Shown: positions 53,689 through 63,667, numbered from the stretch's first letter. The stretch is DNA of 64,000 nucleotides from an uncultured Prevotellaceae bacterium (GCA_900317835.1 ONIL01000009.1:18809-82808), one strand, 5' to 3'. A program made the numbers and translations. Notes: generated from the sequence alone by a model not told the origin.

Positions 53689-55440
53689 ATGAAACGCATT
53701 TCTTTTTACCTGTTATTGATGGTGATGTTGGCATCATGCGGCTCCAAGGAGGAGTCTCAGCCGCAGGAACCGTCACAACTGGAGCGGGAGATGACAGCTC
53801 TCTATGGCGAGAATAAGGTCATCGAGGGTGCCTATCCCGATTCGCTTGCTGTCGAGGCGTCCAATGGCATTTTTGTGGGGCAACGTGATAGTACGCTGTT
53901 GTCTTTCAAGGGTATCCCTTATGCCTTGCAACCCACAGGCGACCGCCGTTGGCAGGAGCCTAAGCCCGAGCCCGACAGCCGCCTTGTGCGCGAGGCGCTG
54001 TACTTTGGGCACAGTTCCATCCAGCAACGGTGGCAGTCGAGCGCCGCATCACTTTACCCGCAGGGTGAAGACTGCTTGACACTTAATGTGTGGACCGCTG
54101 CCGATGGCATGCGCACGGCCCGTCGTCCCGTGATGGTGTGGATTCATGGCGGATCCTACGTGTCTGACGGTACTGTCAATCCGCGCAATTGGGGCGACAA
54201 ATTTGTCAAGGCTCACCCCGAAGTCGTACTCGTCTCAGTCAATTACCGTCTTGGGCTGTTAGGCTTCCTGGACTTGTCGCAGTTGCCTGATGGCAAGGCA
54301 TTTTCACGTAGTGGTAACCTGGGTATTCTGGATCAGGTCGAGGCGCTGCGATGGGTCAAGCGCAACATCAAGGCCTTCGGCGGTGATCCCGAAAATGTGA
54401 CCCTGTTTGGCCATTCGGCTGGCGCTGGCAGTGTGTCGCTGCTGGCAAGTATTGACGAGGCGCAAGGTTTGTTCCGTCGCGCCATCATGCAGAGCGGAAG
54501 TGTGGCTTTTACCAGCAGCCGTGAAGATTGCCTGCGTTTGACCAAGCGAGTGCTCGATGCAACCGGAGCCAAGTCTGTCGCCGACCTGCAGGCCCTTTCT
54601 CAGGACGACATGATTGCCCTCAACGACGAGGTGGGTGAGTTTTTCCGCTTCCCCGAGCGTGATGGCGTGGTTGTACCCGAGGATCCCTATGAGCGCTTTG
54701 GCGGTTTCAATGCCGGGATAGACATGCTCATCGGCACGACCCGTGACGAAACCCGTTACTGGATTGATGCAATGGGAGGTGAGGAAAACTTTGACATGGC
54801 CGTGCAGCTGTGGTATCTCTATATTTCCATGTCGCTAGACGGCACCCAGCGCAGCAGCGCCAGCCGCTTCCTTGACGTGGTTCCTGACGATAACCCCTGG
54901 CCTGTGGCTGAATTGCTGAACGACCTGATGTTCCGTGGGCCCGCTATCGAGATGGCACAACGGCATGCCACGTCGGGAGGCAGGACCTATATGTACTACT
55001 GGACCAAGCCTTTAAAGGACCCAATTTATGGCGCCTGTCACGGTGCTGAAGTCTCCTATGTCCTCAACACGGGACGCCAGATCAAGACAGGTGACCTTCA
55101 TAATTCCGCATTGGCTGCCGAAGTGCAACAGATGTGGGTGAATTTTGCCACTACGGGTAATCCCAGCACTCCTGCGCACTACTGGCCCGCCTATGAGACA
55201 ACGCAACGCGCCACAATGATATTGGGTGACACCATCAAGCTGGAAAATGATCCTCTCTCGGAGCAACGCCGCTTGATAGCACCGTTGATAAGCGATTATA
55301 TCTCGCCTATTTTCAGCGATTTGCTTGACAAGGCGCCATGGTATTTGGGCATAGCCATAGGCACGCTTTTAGCCGTCCTATTGCTTCTCACGTGGTTAAT
55401 TGTGAAAATCCGCCGATTCTTCAAGAAAAAAAACAAATGA
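53689..55440 (+). CDS. Type B carboxylesterase lipoprotein with C-terminal membrane helix
   Basis: The ATG at 53689 gives a lipoprotein signal (MKRISFYLLLMVMLASCGSK, lipobox LASC); a longer in-frame extension would run into ftsY and is rejected. The 583-residue enzyme has the alpha/beta-hydrolase nucleophile Ser243 in GHSAGAGS, the oxyanion segment WIHGGSYVSDG, SVNYRLGLLGFL, and a catalytic His region near PIYGACHGAEVSYV. The C-terminus has one membrane helix (GIAIGTLLAVLLLLTWLIVK) followed by lysines. Anchoring at both ends is unusual. It probably removes ester groups, for example acetyl groups from glycans, in the cell envelope. The fucosidase gene follows after 7 bp. Confidence 0.85.
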   Translation: MKRISFYLLLMVMLASCGSKEESQPQEPSQLEREMTALYGENKVIEGAYPDSLAVEASNGIFVGQRDSTLLSFKGIPYALQPTGDRRWQEPKPEPDSRLVREALYFGHSSIQQRWQSSAASLYPQGEDCLTLNVWTAADGMRTARRPVMVWIHGGSYVSDGTVNPRNWGDKFVKAHPEVVLVSVNYRLGLLGFLDLSQLPDGKAFSRSGNLGILDQVEALRWVKRNIKAFGGDPENVTLFGHSAGAGSVSLLASIDEAQGLFRRAIMQSGSVAFTSSREDCLRLTKRVLDATGAKSVADLQALSQDDMIALNDEVGEFFRFPERDGVVVPEDPYERFGGFNAGIDMLIGTTRDETRYWIDAMGGEENFDMAVQLWYLYISMSLDGTQRSSASRFLDVVPDDNPWPVAELLNDLMFRGPAIEMAQRHATSGGRTYMYYWTKPLKDPIYGACHGAEVSYVLNTGRQIKTGDLHNSALAAEVQQMWVNFATTGNPSTPAHYWPAYETTQRATMILGDTIKLENDPLSEQRRLIAPLISDYISPIFSDLLDKAPWYLGIAIGTLLAVLLLLTWLIVKIRRFFKKKNK

Positions 55441-55447
55441 CATAACA

Positions 55448-56758
55448 ATGAAAAAGATAATGTTGGCCTGCATGTTGGCCGTTTCGTCGTTGCTGGGAAC
55501 TACAGCCCAGTCATATACCCCCACCGAGGCCAATCTCAAGGCTCGCAAGGAATTCCAGGACAACAAACTCGGTGTGTTCATTCATTGGGGCGTCTATTCG
55601 ATGCTTGCCGATGGCGAGTGGGTGATGCACAACAAGCGCATCGACCGTGACGAGTATGCCCAGTTGCCCTCGGGCTTCTATCCGTCCCGCTTTGACGCCG
55701 ACGAGTGGGTGCGTGCCATCAAGGACGCAGGTGCCCGCTACATCACCATCACGTCGCGCCACCACGACGGTTTTTCAATGTTCAAGAGTGCCGCAAGCGA
55801 CTATAACATAGTGGATGCAACCCCGTTCAAGCGTGACGTGCTCAAGGAACTTGCAGACGCTTGCCAGCGCCACGGCATCAAGCTGCATTTCTACTATTCA
55901 CACCTCGACTGGCATCGCCTGGACTATCCGTTGGGGCGGCACCAGCAGGACTTGCCCCATGACCCCTCGACGAACAACTGGCCCCAGTACTACAAGTTCA
56001 TGAACGACCAGCTAACCGAGTTGCTGACCAATTACGGCCCTGTGGGAGCCATCTGGTTTGACGGCAAGTGGGAGCATGACACCGACCCTGTGCCTTTTGA
56101 CTGGCAGCTCGACGAGCAGTATGCACTCATTCACTGTCTGCAGCCCTCTTGCCTCATCGGTAACAACCACCACGAGGTGCCCCTGCCTGGCGAGGATATC
56201 CAGATTTTTGAACAGGATGTGCCGGGTGAGAACACCGCGGGCTATTCGGGCGAGAACGGCATCAGCCAGTTGCCCTTGGAGACCTGCATGACGATGAACA
56301 GGACTTGGGGCTACAGGATCACTGACAAGGACTACAAGAGCAGTGACGAGATCATCAGCACCCTCGTCAAGGCTGCGGGCCGCAATGGTAACCTGCTCAT
56401 CAACGTGGGGCCACGTCCCGATGGCTGCCTGCCTGATGAGGCACTGGAGCGCCTTCATGCTCTGGGTGAGTGGATGCGCCAAAACGGCGAAAGCATCTAT
56501 GGCACGCGCGGCGGCATCATTCCGCCTCATGACTGGGGCGTAAGTACCCAGCGCGGCAACACCCTCTATCTGCACATCCTCGACCTGCAGGACGACGCCC
56601 TGTTCATCCCCTTGCAAGCCAAGCAGGTCAAGCAGGTGCGACTGTTCAGTGACAAGACCAGGTTGCGTTATGCCGCTTCGCCAACAGGCATCACCATCAC
56701 GTTGCCTGCTGCCCCGAAATCGGTGGATACGATTGTCGAGGTAACCCTCAAGGATTAA
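55448..56758 (+). CDS. Alpha-L-fucosidase, glycoside hydrolase family 29
   Basis: A 436-residue exported enzyme with a signal peptide (MKKIMLACMLAVSSLLGTTA). The GH29 features are KLGVFIHWGVYSM, ITITSRHHDGFSMF, HFYYSHLDWHR, and the nucleophile Asp around residue 204 in GAIWFDGKWE. NGNLLINVGPRPDG is the typical end of the barrel. It removes terminal fucose from host or dietary glycans. It is located between an esterase and a C69 peptidase gene in one operon of envelope hydrolases, with only 7 and 21 bp between genes, so joint use of glycoproteins such as mucin is plausible. Confidence 0.92.
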   Translation: MKKIMLACMLAVSSLLGTTAQSYTPTEANLKARKEFQDNKLGVFIHWGVYSMLADGEWVMHNKRIDRDEYAQLPSGFYPSRFDADEWVRAIKDAGARYITITSRHHDGFSMFKSAASDYNIVDATPFKRDVLKELADACQRHGIKLHFYYSHLDWHRLDYPLGRHQQDLPHDPSTNNWPQYYKFMNDQLTELLTNYGPVGAIWFDGKWEHDTDPVPFDWQLDEQYALIHCLQPSCLIGNNHHEVPLPGEDIQIFEQDVPGENTAGYSGENGISQLPLETCMTMNRTWGYRITDKDYKSSDEIISTLVKAAGRNGNLLINVGPRPDGCLPDEALERLHALGEWMRQNGESIYGTRGGIIPPHDWGVSTQRGNTLYLHILDLQDDALFIPLQAKQVKQVRLFSDKTRLRYAASPTGITITLPAAPKSVDTIVEVTLKD

Positions 56759-56779
56759 TCAACTATAACCTACTATACA

Positions 56780-58390
56780 ATGAAGAAATCAATCATCCTC
56801 ATGGCCATCCTGTTGATGGCATTAACTGTGAAAACCAATGCCCAGGACCACATGACCGAGTCCTGCACCAGCATCATGGTCGGCCGCCTTGCCAGTGCCG
56901 ACGGTTCGGTCATCACGTCTCACACCTGCGACGCCCGTTACCGCACATGGATGACAATGACACCTGCTCGCGACTATGAGCGCGACACGGTCACCGCCAT
57001 CTATCGTGAGCGTTTCCACACCAGTTCTCCCGGCGACGTAACTGGCATGGTGCAGACGGGAACCATACCGCAGGTTCGCCACACCTACCGTTTCCTTGAC
57101 ACAGCCTATCCCTGCCTTAACGAGAAGCAATTGGCGATGGGCGAGACCACCATCTCGGGCCGTGACACCTTGCAGAACAAGGCTGGAATGTTCATGATCG
57201 AGGAACTGGCACGTATCGCCCTCGAGCGTTGTTCGACAGCCCGTGACGCCATCCGATTGATGGGCGAATTGGTCAAGAAATATGGCTACGGTGACAGTGG
57301 TGAGTGCCTGACGATTGCCGACAAGAACGAGGCCTGGCTGTTTGAGGTGTTCGGCGAGGGCCCCAAGAAGGTGGGCGGCGTGTGGGCTGCCGTGCGCATT
57401 CCCGATGATGAAATTGCCGTGTCGGCCAACATCTCGCGCATCGGCACGCTCGACCTCAACGACCCCGACCATTACATGGCGTCGGACAACGTGTTTGACG
57501 TTGCCCGCAAACTGAAGTTGTGGGACGGCAAGGAGCCTTTCTGTTTCTGGAAGGCCTATAGCGGCACCAACTACCTCAAGCAAGTGAAGAATTACAGCAC
57601 GCGTGAGCTTTATATTATGCAGCAGCTTGCCCCGTCGCTCGGCCTGACAGATTCAATCGAGAACCTGCCCGTGAGCATCAAGCCCGACAAGAAAGTGAGT
57701 GTCGAGGACGTGTCACGTCTGCTGGGCAGCTACTATGAAGGTACTGAACTTGACTTGAGCGCCCGTCACAAGATTCCTAATCCCAAACGCAAGGACAAAC
57801 AGGGCAAGCTTGTCGAGAATGAGCCGGACAGCATCGTCTCGCCTGTGGCCAACCCTTGGATCACCAACGAACAGATGGCGATGTTCTATGCCATGGGTGA
57901 CTCGGCGATGAAGTGGACACGCACCGTCAGCGTTCCATGGTGTTCTTATAGCACTGTAATTCAACTGCGTTCATGGCTCCCCGATGAGGTGGGCGGCGTG
58001 TGCTGGATGGCATTTGACAACCCTGGCCAGAGCCCCAGATTTCCCATCTTCTGCGGCAACACCGACCTGCCCTCATCAATAAAGGTGTGCGGTCACAGCG
58101 CCGAGAACGATGCGACAGCCCTGTGGCAATTCCGCAAGGCTAACCGCTTGGCCTCGCTGCGTTGGGGCGTGTTCCGCAAGACGCTCGAGCCTGCCCGTGA
58201 CCATTTCTTGGAGAAAGGCTTGCGCGAGTTGCCCATGGTTGAGAAAAACTGGCAGGAAATGGCTGCAACCGACAAGGACCGGGCTGCTCAGTTGCTTAAC
58301 GACTACACTGCCGACTGTCTGGGCGCTGCAGCCTACCGCTGGCAGCAAATGGCCCATGACTTCTGGCTCCAGACTTGGAAGGGGTTCTAA
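56780..58390 (+). CDS. Exported C69-family (U34) dipeptidase
   Basis: A 536-residue protein with a signal peptide (MKKSIILMAILLMALTVKTN). Cys29 in MTESCTSIMVGRLAS would become the N-terminal nucleophile after processing, as in the Ntn-hydrolase family C69. Other family blocks are SADGSVITSHTCDARY, GDSGECLTIADKNEAWLFEV and ISVSANISRIG-like AVSANISRIG. These enzymes cleave dipeptides in the periplasm or outside. Last gene of the operon that begins at 53689. Confidence 0.9.
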   Translation: MKKSIILMAILLMALTVKTNAQDHMTESCTSIMVGRLASADGSVITSHTCDARYRTWMTMTPARDYERDTVTAIYRERFHTSSPGDVTGMVQTGTIPQVRHTYRFLDTAYPCLNEKQLAMGETTISGRDTLQNKAGMFMIEELARIALERCSTARDAIRLMGELVKKYGYGDSGECLTIADKNEAWLFEVFGEGPKKVGGVWAAVRIPDDEIAVSANISRIGTLDLNDPDHYMASDNVFDVARKLKLWDGKEPFCFWKAYSGTNYLKQVKNYSTRELYIMQQLAPSLGLTDSIENLPVSIKPDKKVSVEDVSRLLGSYYEGTELDLSARHKIPNPKRKDKQGKLVENEPDSIVSPVANPWITNEQMAMFYAMGDSAMKWTRTVSVPWCSYSTVIQLRSWLPDEVGGVCWMAFDNPGQSPRFPIFCGNTDLPSSIKVCGHSAENDATALWQFRKANRLASLRWGVFRKTLEPARDHFLEKGLRELPMVEKNWQEMAATDKDRAAQLLNDYTADCLGAAAYRWQQMAHDFWLQTWKGF

Positions 58391-58439
58391 CCCAAGCCGT
58401 CAGCGCTACGAATAATGAAATAAATGGAGAATGTGGCTG

Positions 58440-59285
58440 TTATCGACCCTTGATAATGGCCACATAAGTTATCAGGATCACGTTCATCATCAACGCATAG
58501 ATGATGGCGGGAATAGCGATCAGGTCATTGTTGAACACCAGCGGGCTGCTGGCGATGGCGATGGCCTGAGTTGCATTCTGCATACCCACCTCAATGACAA
58601 TGGTGCGGCGCTCCTTGCCGTTGAGCCGCATGGCCCTAGACAGTAACGCTCCACTTCCCATAGCCAACAGGATGAGCATACTGACAGATAAACCCAGTTG
58701 CCCGAACTTGTCGATGATGGCATCGCGATTCTGGAAGAAGAACACGCCGGCAAGGAAGATAAGGGCAGGGAAGGCGATGCGCGACAAGACATTGTGCATC
58801 TTCAAGGCCGCTGTGGACCATTTTTTCTTGACAATGATACCCACGACGATGGGCAGGAACATGAGCACGAGGTTCTGCATGACAAGTTTGCCCACGGGCA
58901 GGTGGACTTGTACGGTACTTCCTGCCGCGGTTGTAACCCACTCCATAATCAGCGGAACGGTAATTAGCGTGATGATGCTACTGCACGCGGTGAGCGACAC
59001 CGACAATGCCACATCGCCCTTGGCCAGCATCGAGAACACATTTGAAGAACTGCCGCCCGGACAACAGGCGATGAGCACAAATCCGATAAGGAAAATCGGC
59101 TCGAGCCCGAAGGCTTGTCCAATGATCCATGCCAAAAGCGGCAAGATAATAATCTGGCCAATGAGACCGGCTAAAACTGGTTTCGGGCGCGTCTTGAACA
59201 GTTTAAAGTCCTCGATACTCAGGTTTAAGCCCAGCTCAAACATCAGCAAGGTTAAAATTGGCAGTACAATCCAAATGGTGTTCAT
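58440..59285 (-). CDS. Bile acid:sodium symporter family (BASS) membrane protein
   Basis: The start at 59285 (MNTIWIVLPILTLLMFELGL) is preferred because the promoter TACTTTTG (59312-59319) lies just upstream, giving 281 residues. About nine hydrophobic segments are visible, with the BASS signature LIACCPGGSSSNVFSMLAKG and, near the end, EVGMQNATQAIAIASSPLVF, which carries the Na+ and substrate residues. Substrates of bacterial members include bile acids, pantoate and other organic anions; the exact one cannot be read here. It converges with the C69 dipeptidase gene. Confidence 0.88.
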   Translation of the reverse strand: MNTIWIVLPILTLLMFELGLNLSIEDFKLFKTRPKPVLAGLIGQIIILPLLAWIIGQAFGLEPIFLIGFVLIACCPGGSSSNVFSMLAKGDVALSVSLTACSSIITLITVPLIMEWVTTAAGSTVQVHLPVGKLVMQNLVLMFLPIVVGIIVKKKWSTAALKMHNVLSRIAFPALIFLAGVFFFQNRDAIIDKFGQLGLSVSMLILLAMGSGALLSRAMRLNGKERRTIVIEVGMQNATQAIAIASSPLVFNNDLIAIPAIIYALMMNVILITYVAIIKGR

Positions 59286-59311
59286 GTCTATAATTAGGTT
59301 TAAATTTGCCG

Positions 59312-59342
59312 CAAAAGTACAAAATTTCGGCTTACTGGGCAA
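59312..59342 (-). promoter_or_regulatory. Promoter of the BASS transporter gene
   Basis: Leftwards: TTG (59342-59340), a 20-bp spacer and TACTTTTG (59319-59312), about 27 bp before the ATG. Confidence 0.65.
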
Positions 59343-59509
59343 TTATAGCTTTCATTATTGTAATCGGGTGCAATGCAGCCATGTTTCCCCGTGAATATGG
59401 ATGCTACTGGAAACAATAGTTTTATAACACATTAATAATATAAATTATTAAAGCATATGCTGGTCAAAAAAATCTCAAATAGAGCATTCCTTGTTCCAAT
59501 TTATTGACT

Positions 59510-59517
59510 TACCTTTG
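59510..59517 (+). promoter_or_regulatory. -7 box (TACCTTTG) of topA
   Basis: TACCTTTG, 32 bp before the topA ATG. The nearest TTG (59491-59493) is 16 bp upstream, shorter than ideal. Confidence 0.6.
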
Positions 59518-59549
59518 CAGCCGATTTCGTAAAAATTTTTTCTTCATAT

Positions 59550-61913
59550 ATGGCAAAAAACCTAGTAATTGTTGAGTCTCCTGCCAAAGCAAAAACCATT
59601 CAGAAGTTTTTGGGCAGCGATTATAAGGTGATGTCAAGTTTCGGGCACATCCGCGACTTGCACAAGAAGGATTTCAGCATTGATGTCGAGAATGGCTTCA
59701 AGCCGCTCTATGAAATCCCTGAGGATAAAGAGGATCAGGTAAAGAAACTCAAGGCCGAGGCTTCACAAGCCGATCTTGTGTGGCTCGCGAGTGATGAAGA
59801 CCGCGAGGGAGAAGCCATCGCATGGCACTTGTTTGAGGTGTTGGGATTGTCCCCTGAGAACACCAGGCGCATCGTTTTCCATGAGATTACTGAGCCTGCC
59901 ATTCTCGAGGCCATTAAGCATCCGCGCAGCATCGACCTCAACCTGGTGGATGCCCAGCAGGCCCGTCGTGTCCTCGACCGCATTGTGGGCTTTGAGTTGT
60001 CTCCTGTGCTGTGGCGCAAGATCATGCCGGGCTTGTCGGCCGGTCGTGTGCAGAGTGTTGCCGTGCGTCTTGTCGCTGAACGCGAAAAGGAGATTAAGGC
60101 TTTCAAGAGTGAGCCCTATTACCGCGTGTCGGCACAATTCAAGGGAGAGAATAGTGACGAGTTCTCGGCCGAACTGAATCAGCATTTTTCCAATCACGAC
60201 GAGTCTCAGGCTTTTCTCGAGGCTTGCAAGAATGCTGATTTCAAGGTCGCTGACGTGACTGTCAAGCCCATGAAGCGCACTCCCGCTCCTCCTTTCACTA
60301 CCAGCACCTTGCAACAGGAGGCTGCACGCAAATTGGGACTGTCGGTAAAACAGACCATGCGCTTGGCTCAGCGCCTTTATGAGGAAGGTTTGATAACCTA
60401 TATGCGTACTGATTCGGTCAACCTGAGCAACTTGGCCTTGGGAACGATCAGCAAAGAAATCAAGGAGAATATCGGTGAGAAGTACCTCAAGGTGCGTCAC
60501 TACCGCACTACCAGCAAGGGGGCGCAGGAGGCTCATGAAGCCATCCGACCCACCTACATCAGCAACCACACCATCACGGGCACAATCCAGGAAAAGAAAC
60601 TCTATGACCTTATCTGGAAACGCACCATCGCGTCACAGATGGCTGATGCCGAGCTTGAGAAGACCACGGCCAACATCACTGTCGGTGGCCGCAGCGAGTT
60701 GTTTGTGGCTGAAGGCGAGGTTGTGAAGTTCGACGGTTTCCTCAAGGTGCATTTTGAGAGCACCGATGATGCTGTCAATGAATCGAAATCACGCATGTCG
60801 GGTGACCTGAAGATGTTGCCCGCGCTCTCAACGGGCGACCAACTGTCGGCAATGTCTATCTCGGCCATCCAGCGTTTCACACAGCAACCCAATCGCTATA
60901 CCGAGGCCTCGCTGGTGCGCCGTCTCGAGGAATTGGGCATTGGACGTCCTTCCACCTATGCTCCTATCATCTCAACTATCCAGGATCGCCAGTATGTCGA
61001 GAGGGGAGAGGACAAGGGGCACAAGCGTGAGTATGAGGTCATTACTTTGAAGGGTAGCAAAATCACCTCGAGCAAGAAATCCGAACTTTTCGGCGCCGAG
61101 AAGGGAAAATTGATTCCTACCGATGTGGGAATGGTCGTGAACGAGTTCCTGGTGAAGTATTTCCCCTCAATCATGGACTATAATTTTACCGCCAAGATTG
61201 AAAATGAATTTGATGAGGTCGCCAAGGGCAATGTCGAGTGGAATAAGGAAATAGCTGATTTCTATGAGGGTTTCCATCCCAAAATTAGCGATGTGTCCTC
61301 GCTCAGGCTCGAACACAAGGTGGGCGAGCGCATCCTGGGTAATGACCCCAAGACCGGTTTGCCTATCATGGTCAAGATTGGCCGATATGGACCACTGGTG
61401 CAGATGGGTACTGCCGATAATGAGAACAAACCGCGATTTGCGTCCTTGCAGCGCGGCCAGAGTATCGAGACGCTGACGCTCGAGGAAGCGGTCAAGTTGT
61501 TTGACCTGCCGCGTGACTTGGGCGAGTTTGAAGGCGCTGGGGTGACGATTGGCGTTGGTCATTTCGGACCCTACGTCAAGCACAATGGCAAGTATGTCTC
61601 TATCCCCAAGGAGTATTCACCCACGGCCATCACGCTCGAGGAGGCTGTAGAACTGATCAAGGCGCAGCGTCAGGCCGAGGCCAAGAAGGTGCTCAAGACC
61701 TTTGACGAAGAGCCCGATCTCAAGGTGATGGATGGCCGTTTCGGACCCTACATCGTGTACAAGAAACAGAACGTGAAGATTCCTAAAGGCAAGGATGCCG
61801 AAGCGCTGACGCTGGAGGATTGCCGGGCTATTGTCGCCGACGAGTCCAATTTATCCAAGGGTGCCGCAAAACGCCGCACAACAAGGACTCGTACCGCTAC
61901 CAAGAAACGGTAA
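59550..61913 (+). CDS. topA: DNA topoisomerase I
   Basis: A 787-residue type IA topoisomerase that relaxes negative supercoils. The Toprim domain begins MAKNLVIVESPAKAKTIQKF with Glu9 in VESPAK. The active-site tyrosine is Y284 in EEGLITYMRTDSVNLS. The C-terminal part has no Cys4 zinc fingers but several Toprim_C repeats (FGPYVKHNGKYVSIPKE and FGPYIVYKKQNVKIPKG), and a basic tail rich in Arg, Thr and Lys. This is the usual form in Bacteroidetes. Confidence 0.97.
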   Translation: MAKNLVIVESPAKAKTIQKFLGSDYKVMSSFGHIRDLHKKDFSIDVENGFKPLYEIPEDKEDQVKKLKAEASQADLVWLASDEDREGEAIAWHLFEVLGLSPENTRRIVFHEITEPAILEAIKHPRSIDLNLVDAQQARRVLDRIVGFELSPVLWRKIMPGLSAGRVQSVAVRLVAEREKEIKAFKSEPYYRVSAQFKGENSDEFSAELNQHFSNHDESQAFLEACKNADFKVADVTVKPMKRTPAPPFTTSTLQQEAARKLGLSVKQTMRLAQRLYEEGLITYMRTDSVNLSNLALGTISKEIKENIGEKYLKVRHYRTTSKGAQEAHEAIRPTYISNHTITGTIQEKKLYDLIWKRTIASQMADAELEKTTANITVGGRSELFVAEGEVVKFDGFLKVHFESTDDAVNESKSRMSGDLKMLPALSTGDQLSAMSISAIQRFTQQPNRYTEASLVRRLEELGIGRPSTYAPIISTIQDRQYVERGEDKGHKREYEVITLKGSKITSSKKSELFGAEKGKLIPTDVGMVVNEFLVKYFPSIMDYNFTAKIENEFDEVAKGNVEWNKEIADFYEGFHPKISDVSSLRLEHKVGERILGNDPKTGLPIMVKIGRYGPLVQMGTADNENKPRFASLQRGQSIETLTLEEAVKLFDLPRDLGEFEGAGVTIGVGHFGPYVKHNGKYVSIPKEYSPTAITLEEAVELIKAQRQAEAKKVLKTFDEEPDLKVMDGRFGPYIVYKKQNVKIPKGKDAEALTLEDCRAIVADESNLSKGAAKRRTTRTRTATKKR

Positions 61914-61943
61914 GATTGATAAATATATTATAAAGCATTACTT

Positions 61944-61987
61944 GAGATTGTACGTGGTAAATATCTTATGTGCAATCTCTTGTTTTG
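61944..61987 (+). terminator. Probable terminator of topA
   Basis: GAGATTGTAC (61944-61953) pairs with GTGCAATCTC (61970-61979) with one wobble pair, followed by the T-rich TTGTTTT. Confidence 0.45.
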
Positions 61988-62189
61988 TGATGATAGTTGC
62001 TTTTAAAAAGAATAATCAGTCTAAATAAGGAAAATAATACCTCATTTAGTGCTCGTATTAAAAAAAATCGTCGTAATTTTACCGACTGGAGACGATACCC
62101 CTAGTGTAAATAGTGGATTTCTTCACCAGAAATTTTAAGTCAACATCTTCTAGATTAATTACTTAGATAGTTGTACTTGAAGTAAATTT

Positions 62190-62197
62190 TAACTTTG
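62190..62197 (+). promoter_or_regulatory. -7 box (TAACTTTG) of the coiled-coil gene
   Basis: TAACTTTG fits TAnnTTTG and lies about 76 bp before the ATG at 62273. A TTG at 62171-62173 is 16 bp upstream. Confidence 0.55.
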
Positions 62198-62272
62198 GAC
62201 AGCGTGCTTCTGCCCGAGGTGACATTTAAAATTTGACAACAACAAAAACAAACCAACTAAAAAACAAGAATT

Positions 62273-63667
62273 ATGTCATTTTTCAAATCCATTAAGAGTG
62301 CCTTTGGTGGCTCCGACAACGACGATTATGATGTTTTCGGACAGCCAACGACGTTTGTCAATCCGTTTAGCAAAGATAAGAATGTGCCTGATCATGAACA
62401 TGAGGACGAGGAGGTCGTGATTGAGGTGGACCAGCATGAGGAGTTTGCCATTGACGCTGAGTTTGCCGATAAGGCAGCGCGACTGATGAACGAACACACT
62501 CAGGCGGTTATCGATCTGATTAAGGGCACGTGGAAGAAAGAACGCGAAGAACTCTTGGCCAAGGTCGAGGACGCCAAGAAAATGGTCGAAGAGAATAAGG
62601 AGAAGATGCAAGCTGTCGAGGCCAACCGCCGTCAGGCGCAGACTCGTGCCAATGACCTGTCGGCCAAGGTGGCTGAACTTGAGGCGGCCCAAGAGCGTCT
62701 TGACATCGAGAAAAAGAGCCTTGAGAGCAGGCTCAAAGCCATGGAAGTGCGTGGCGACGGCTCCGACGAGTTGAATAAGAAAATTGAGGAACTTAACGCC
62801 ACGATCGACGGGCTCCAGGGACAGATTGCTGAGCGTGACGCTGAGATCGAGCGTCGTGACAATATGCCCTTGCCTGCTGATGATGGGCCAAGCAAGGAGC
62901 AGCTCAACCAGCAGATCGAGCAACGCGATGAGCTCATTGAGCGCCTTCGCGGTAATGTGAAAGAGCTTGAGGAGAGGTTGGAAGCTGCCGCCGAGGAACT
63001 CAAGGGTGCCGAGGAGCTCCAAAAGGCTGTTGACCAAGTCGAGGAGTTTAAGGACAAGAAGAACTCTGAGATTGCCTCGCTTCGTCAGCAGATCATCGAT
63101 CTCCAGAAGAGGGCTTCGGAGTTCGATGAACTGCGCAAGGCGCACATCATTCTCAAGGACGAGAATGAGGGACTCCAGAAAACCATCGACCAATTGGAGC
63201 AGACCGCCAAGCAGAATGCCGAGGTGCAGAACCGTCGCAGCATTGAGACCGGAAATCAGATTGATGGCCTCAAGCAACAGCTCGCTGCCGCAAGCGCAAT
63301 GGCCGAGGACTTCAAGCGCAAGTACAATTCCTTAAGCGTTGACGGCAACGAGAAGGCTGCGAATTTCGCCAAGATTACTGCCGAGCGTGATGACGCCAAG
63401 GCTGAGCTCAAGCGCACTCAAGTGACGCTACAGAAGAAACAGCACGAGGCTCAGGCGATGACCGACGCAATTGCCGAGAAGGACCGTCGTATTGCCGCAC
63501 TCACCCAGCAAATCGAGGAGTTGAGCAAAGGCCAGAGTGAGCGTTTTGCCGACACGTCGATCCAGGACGATCCTGCTATGCGCGCGATTGATGATATCGA
63601 TTGGGAGGATGATGGCTCGATGCCGCCTCATCCCGGCGAGGATCCCCGTCAGTTGTCATTGTTTTGA
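62273..63667 (+). CDS. Long coiled-coil protein of unknown function
   Basis: A 464-residue cytoplasmic protein. The N-terminal 55 residues hold short motifs (MSFFKSIKSAFGGSDNDDYD and FGQPTTFVNPFSK), followed by an acidic stretch. Residues about 75-430 are almost continuous coiled coil with heptads (EELNATIDGLQGQIAERDAE). The C-terminal 25 residues are acidic and end PGEDPRQLSLF, a QLSLF-like tail similar to the QL(S/D)LF motif that binds the DNA polymerase sliding clamp. The family is not recognised; a scaffold or chromosome-associated role is only a guess. A clear terminator follows. Confidence 0.75.
   Translation: MSFFKSIKSAFGGSDNDDYDVFGQPTTFVNPFSKDKNVPDHEHEDEEVVIEVDQHEEFAIDAEFADKAARLMNEHTQAVIDLIKGTWKKEREELLAKVEDAKKMVEENKEKMQAVEANRRQAQTRANDLSAKVAELEAAQERLDIEKKSLESRLKAMEVRGDGSDELNKKIEELNATIDGLQGQIAERDAEIERRDNMPLPADDGPSKEQLNQQIEQRDELIERLRGNVKELEERLEAAAEELKGAEELQKAVDQVEEFKDKKNSEIASLRQQIIDLQKRASEFDELRKAHIILKDENEGLQKTIDQLEQTAKQNAEVQNRRSIETGNQIDGLKQQLAAASAMAEDFKRKYNSLSVDGNEKAANFAKITAERDDAKAELKRTQVTLQKKQHEAQAMTDAIAEKDRRIAALTQQIEELSKGQSERFADTSIQDDPAMRAIDDIDWEDDGSMPPHPGEDPRQLSLF

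Larger units (their letters stand above)
61914..62272 (+). other. 359-bp gap between topA and the coiled-coil gene
   Basis: It contains a probable topA terminator (61944-61987) and a promoter -7 box TAACTTTG (62190-62197). A further small inverted repeat ATCGTC/GACGAT lies near 62068-62093. No gene is seen. Confidence 0.5.
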
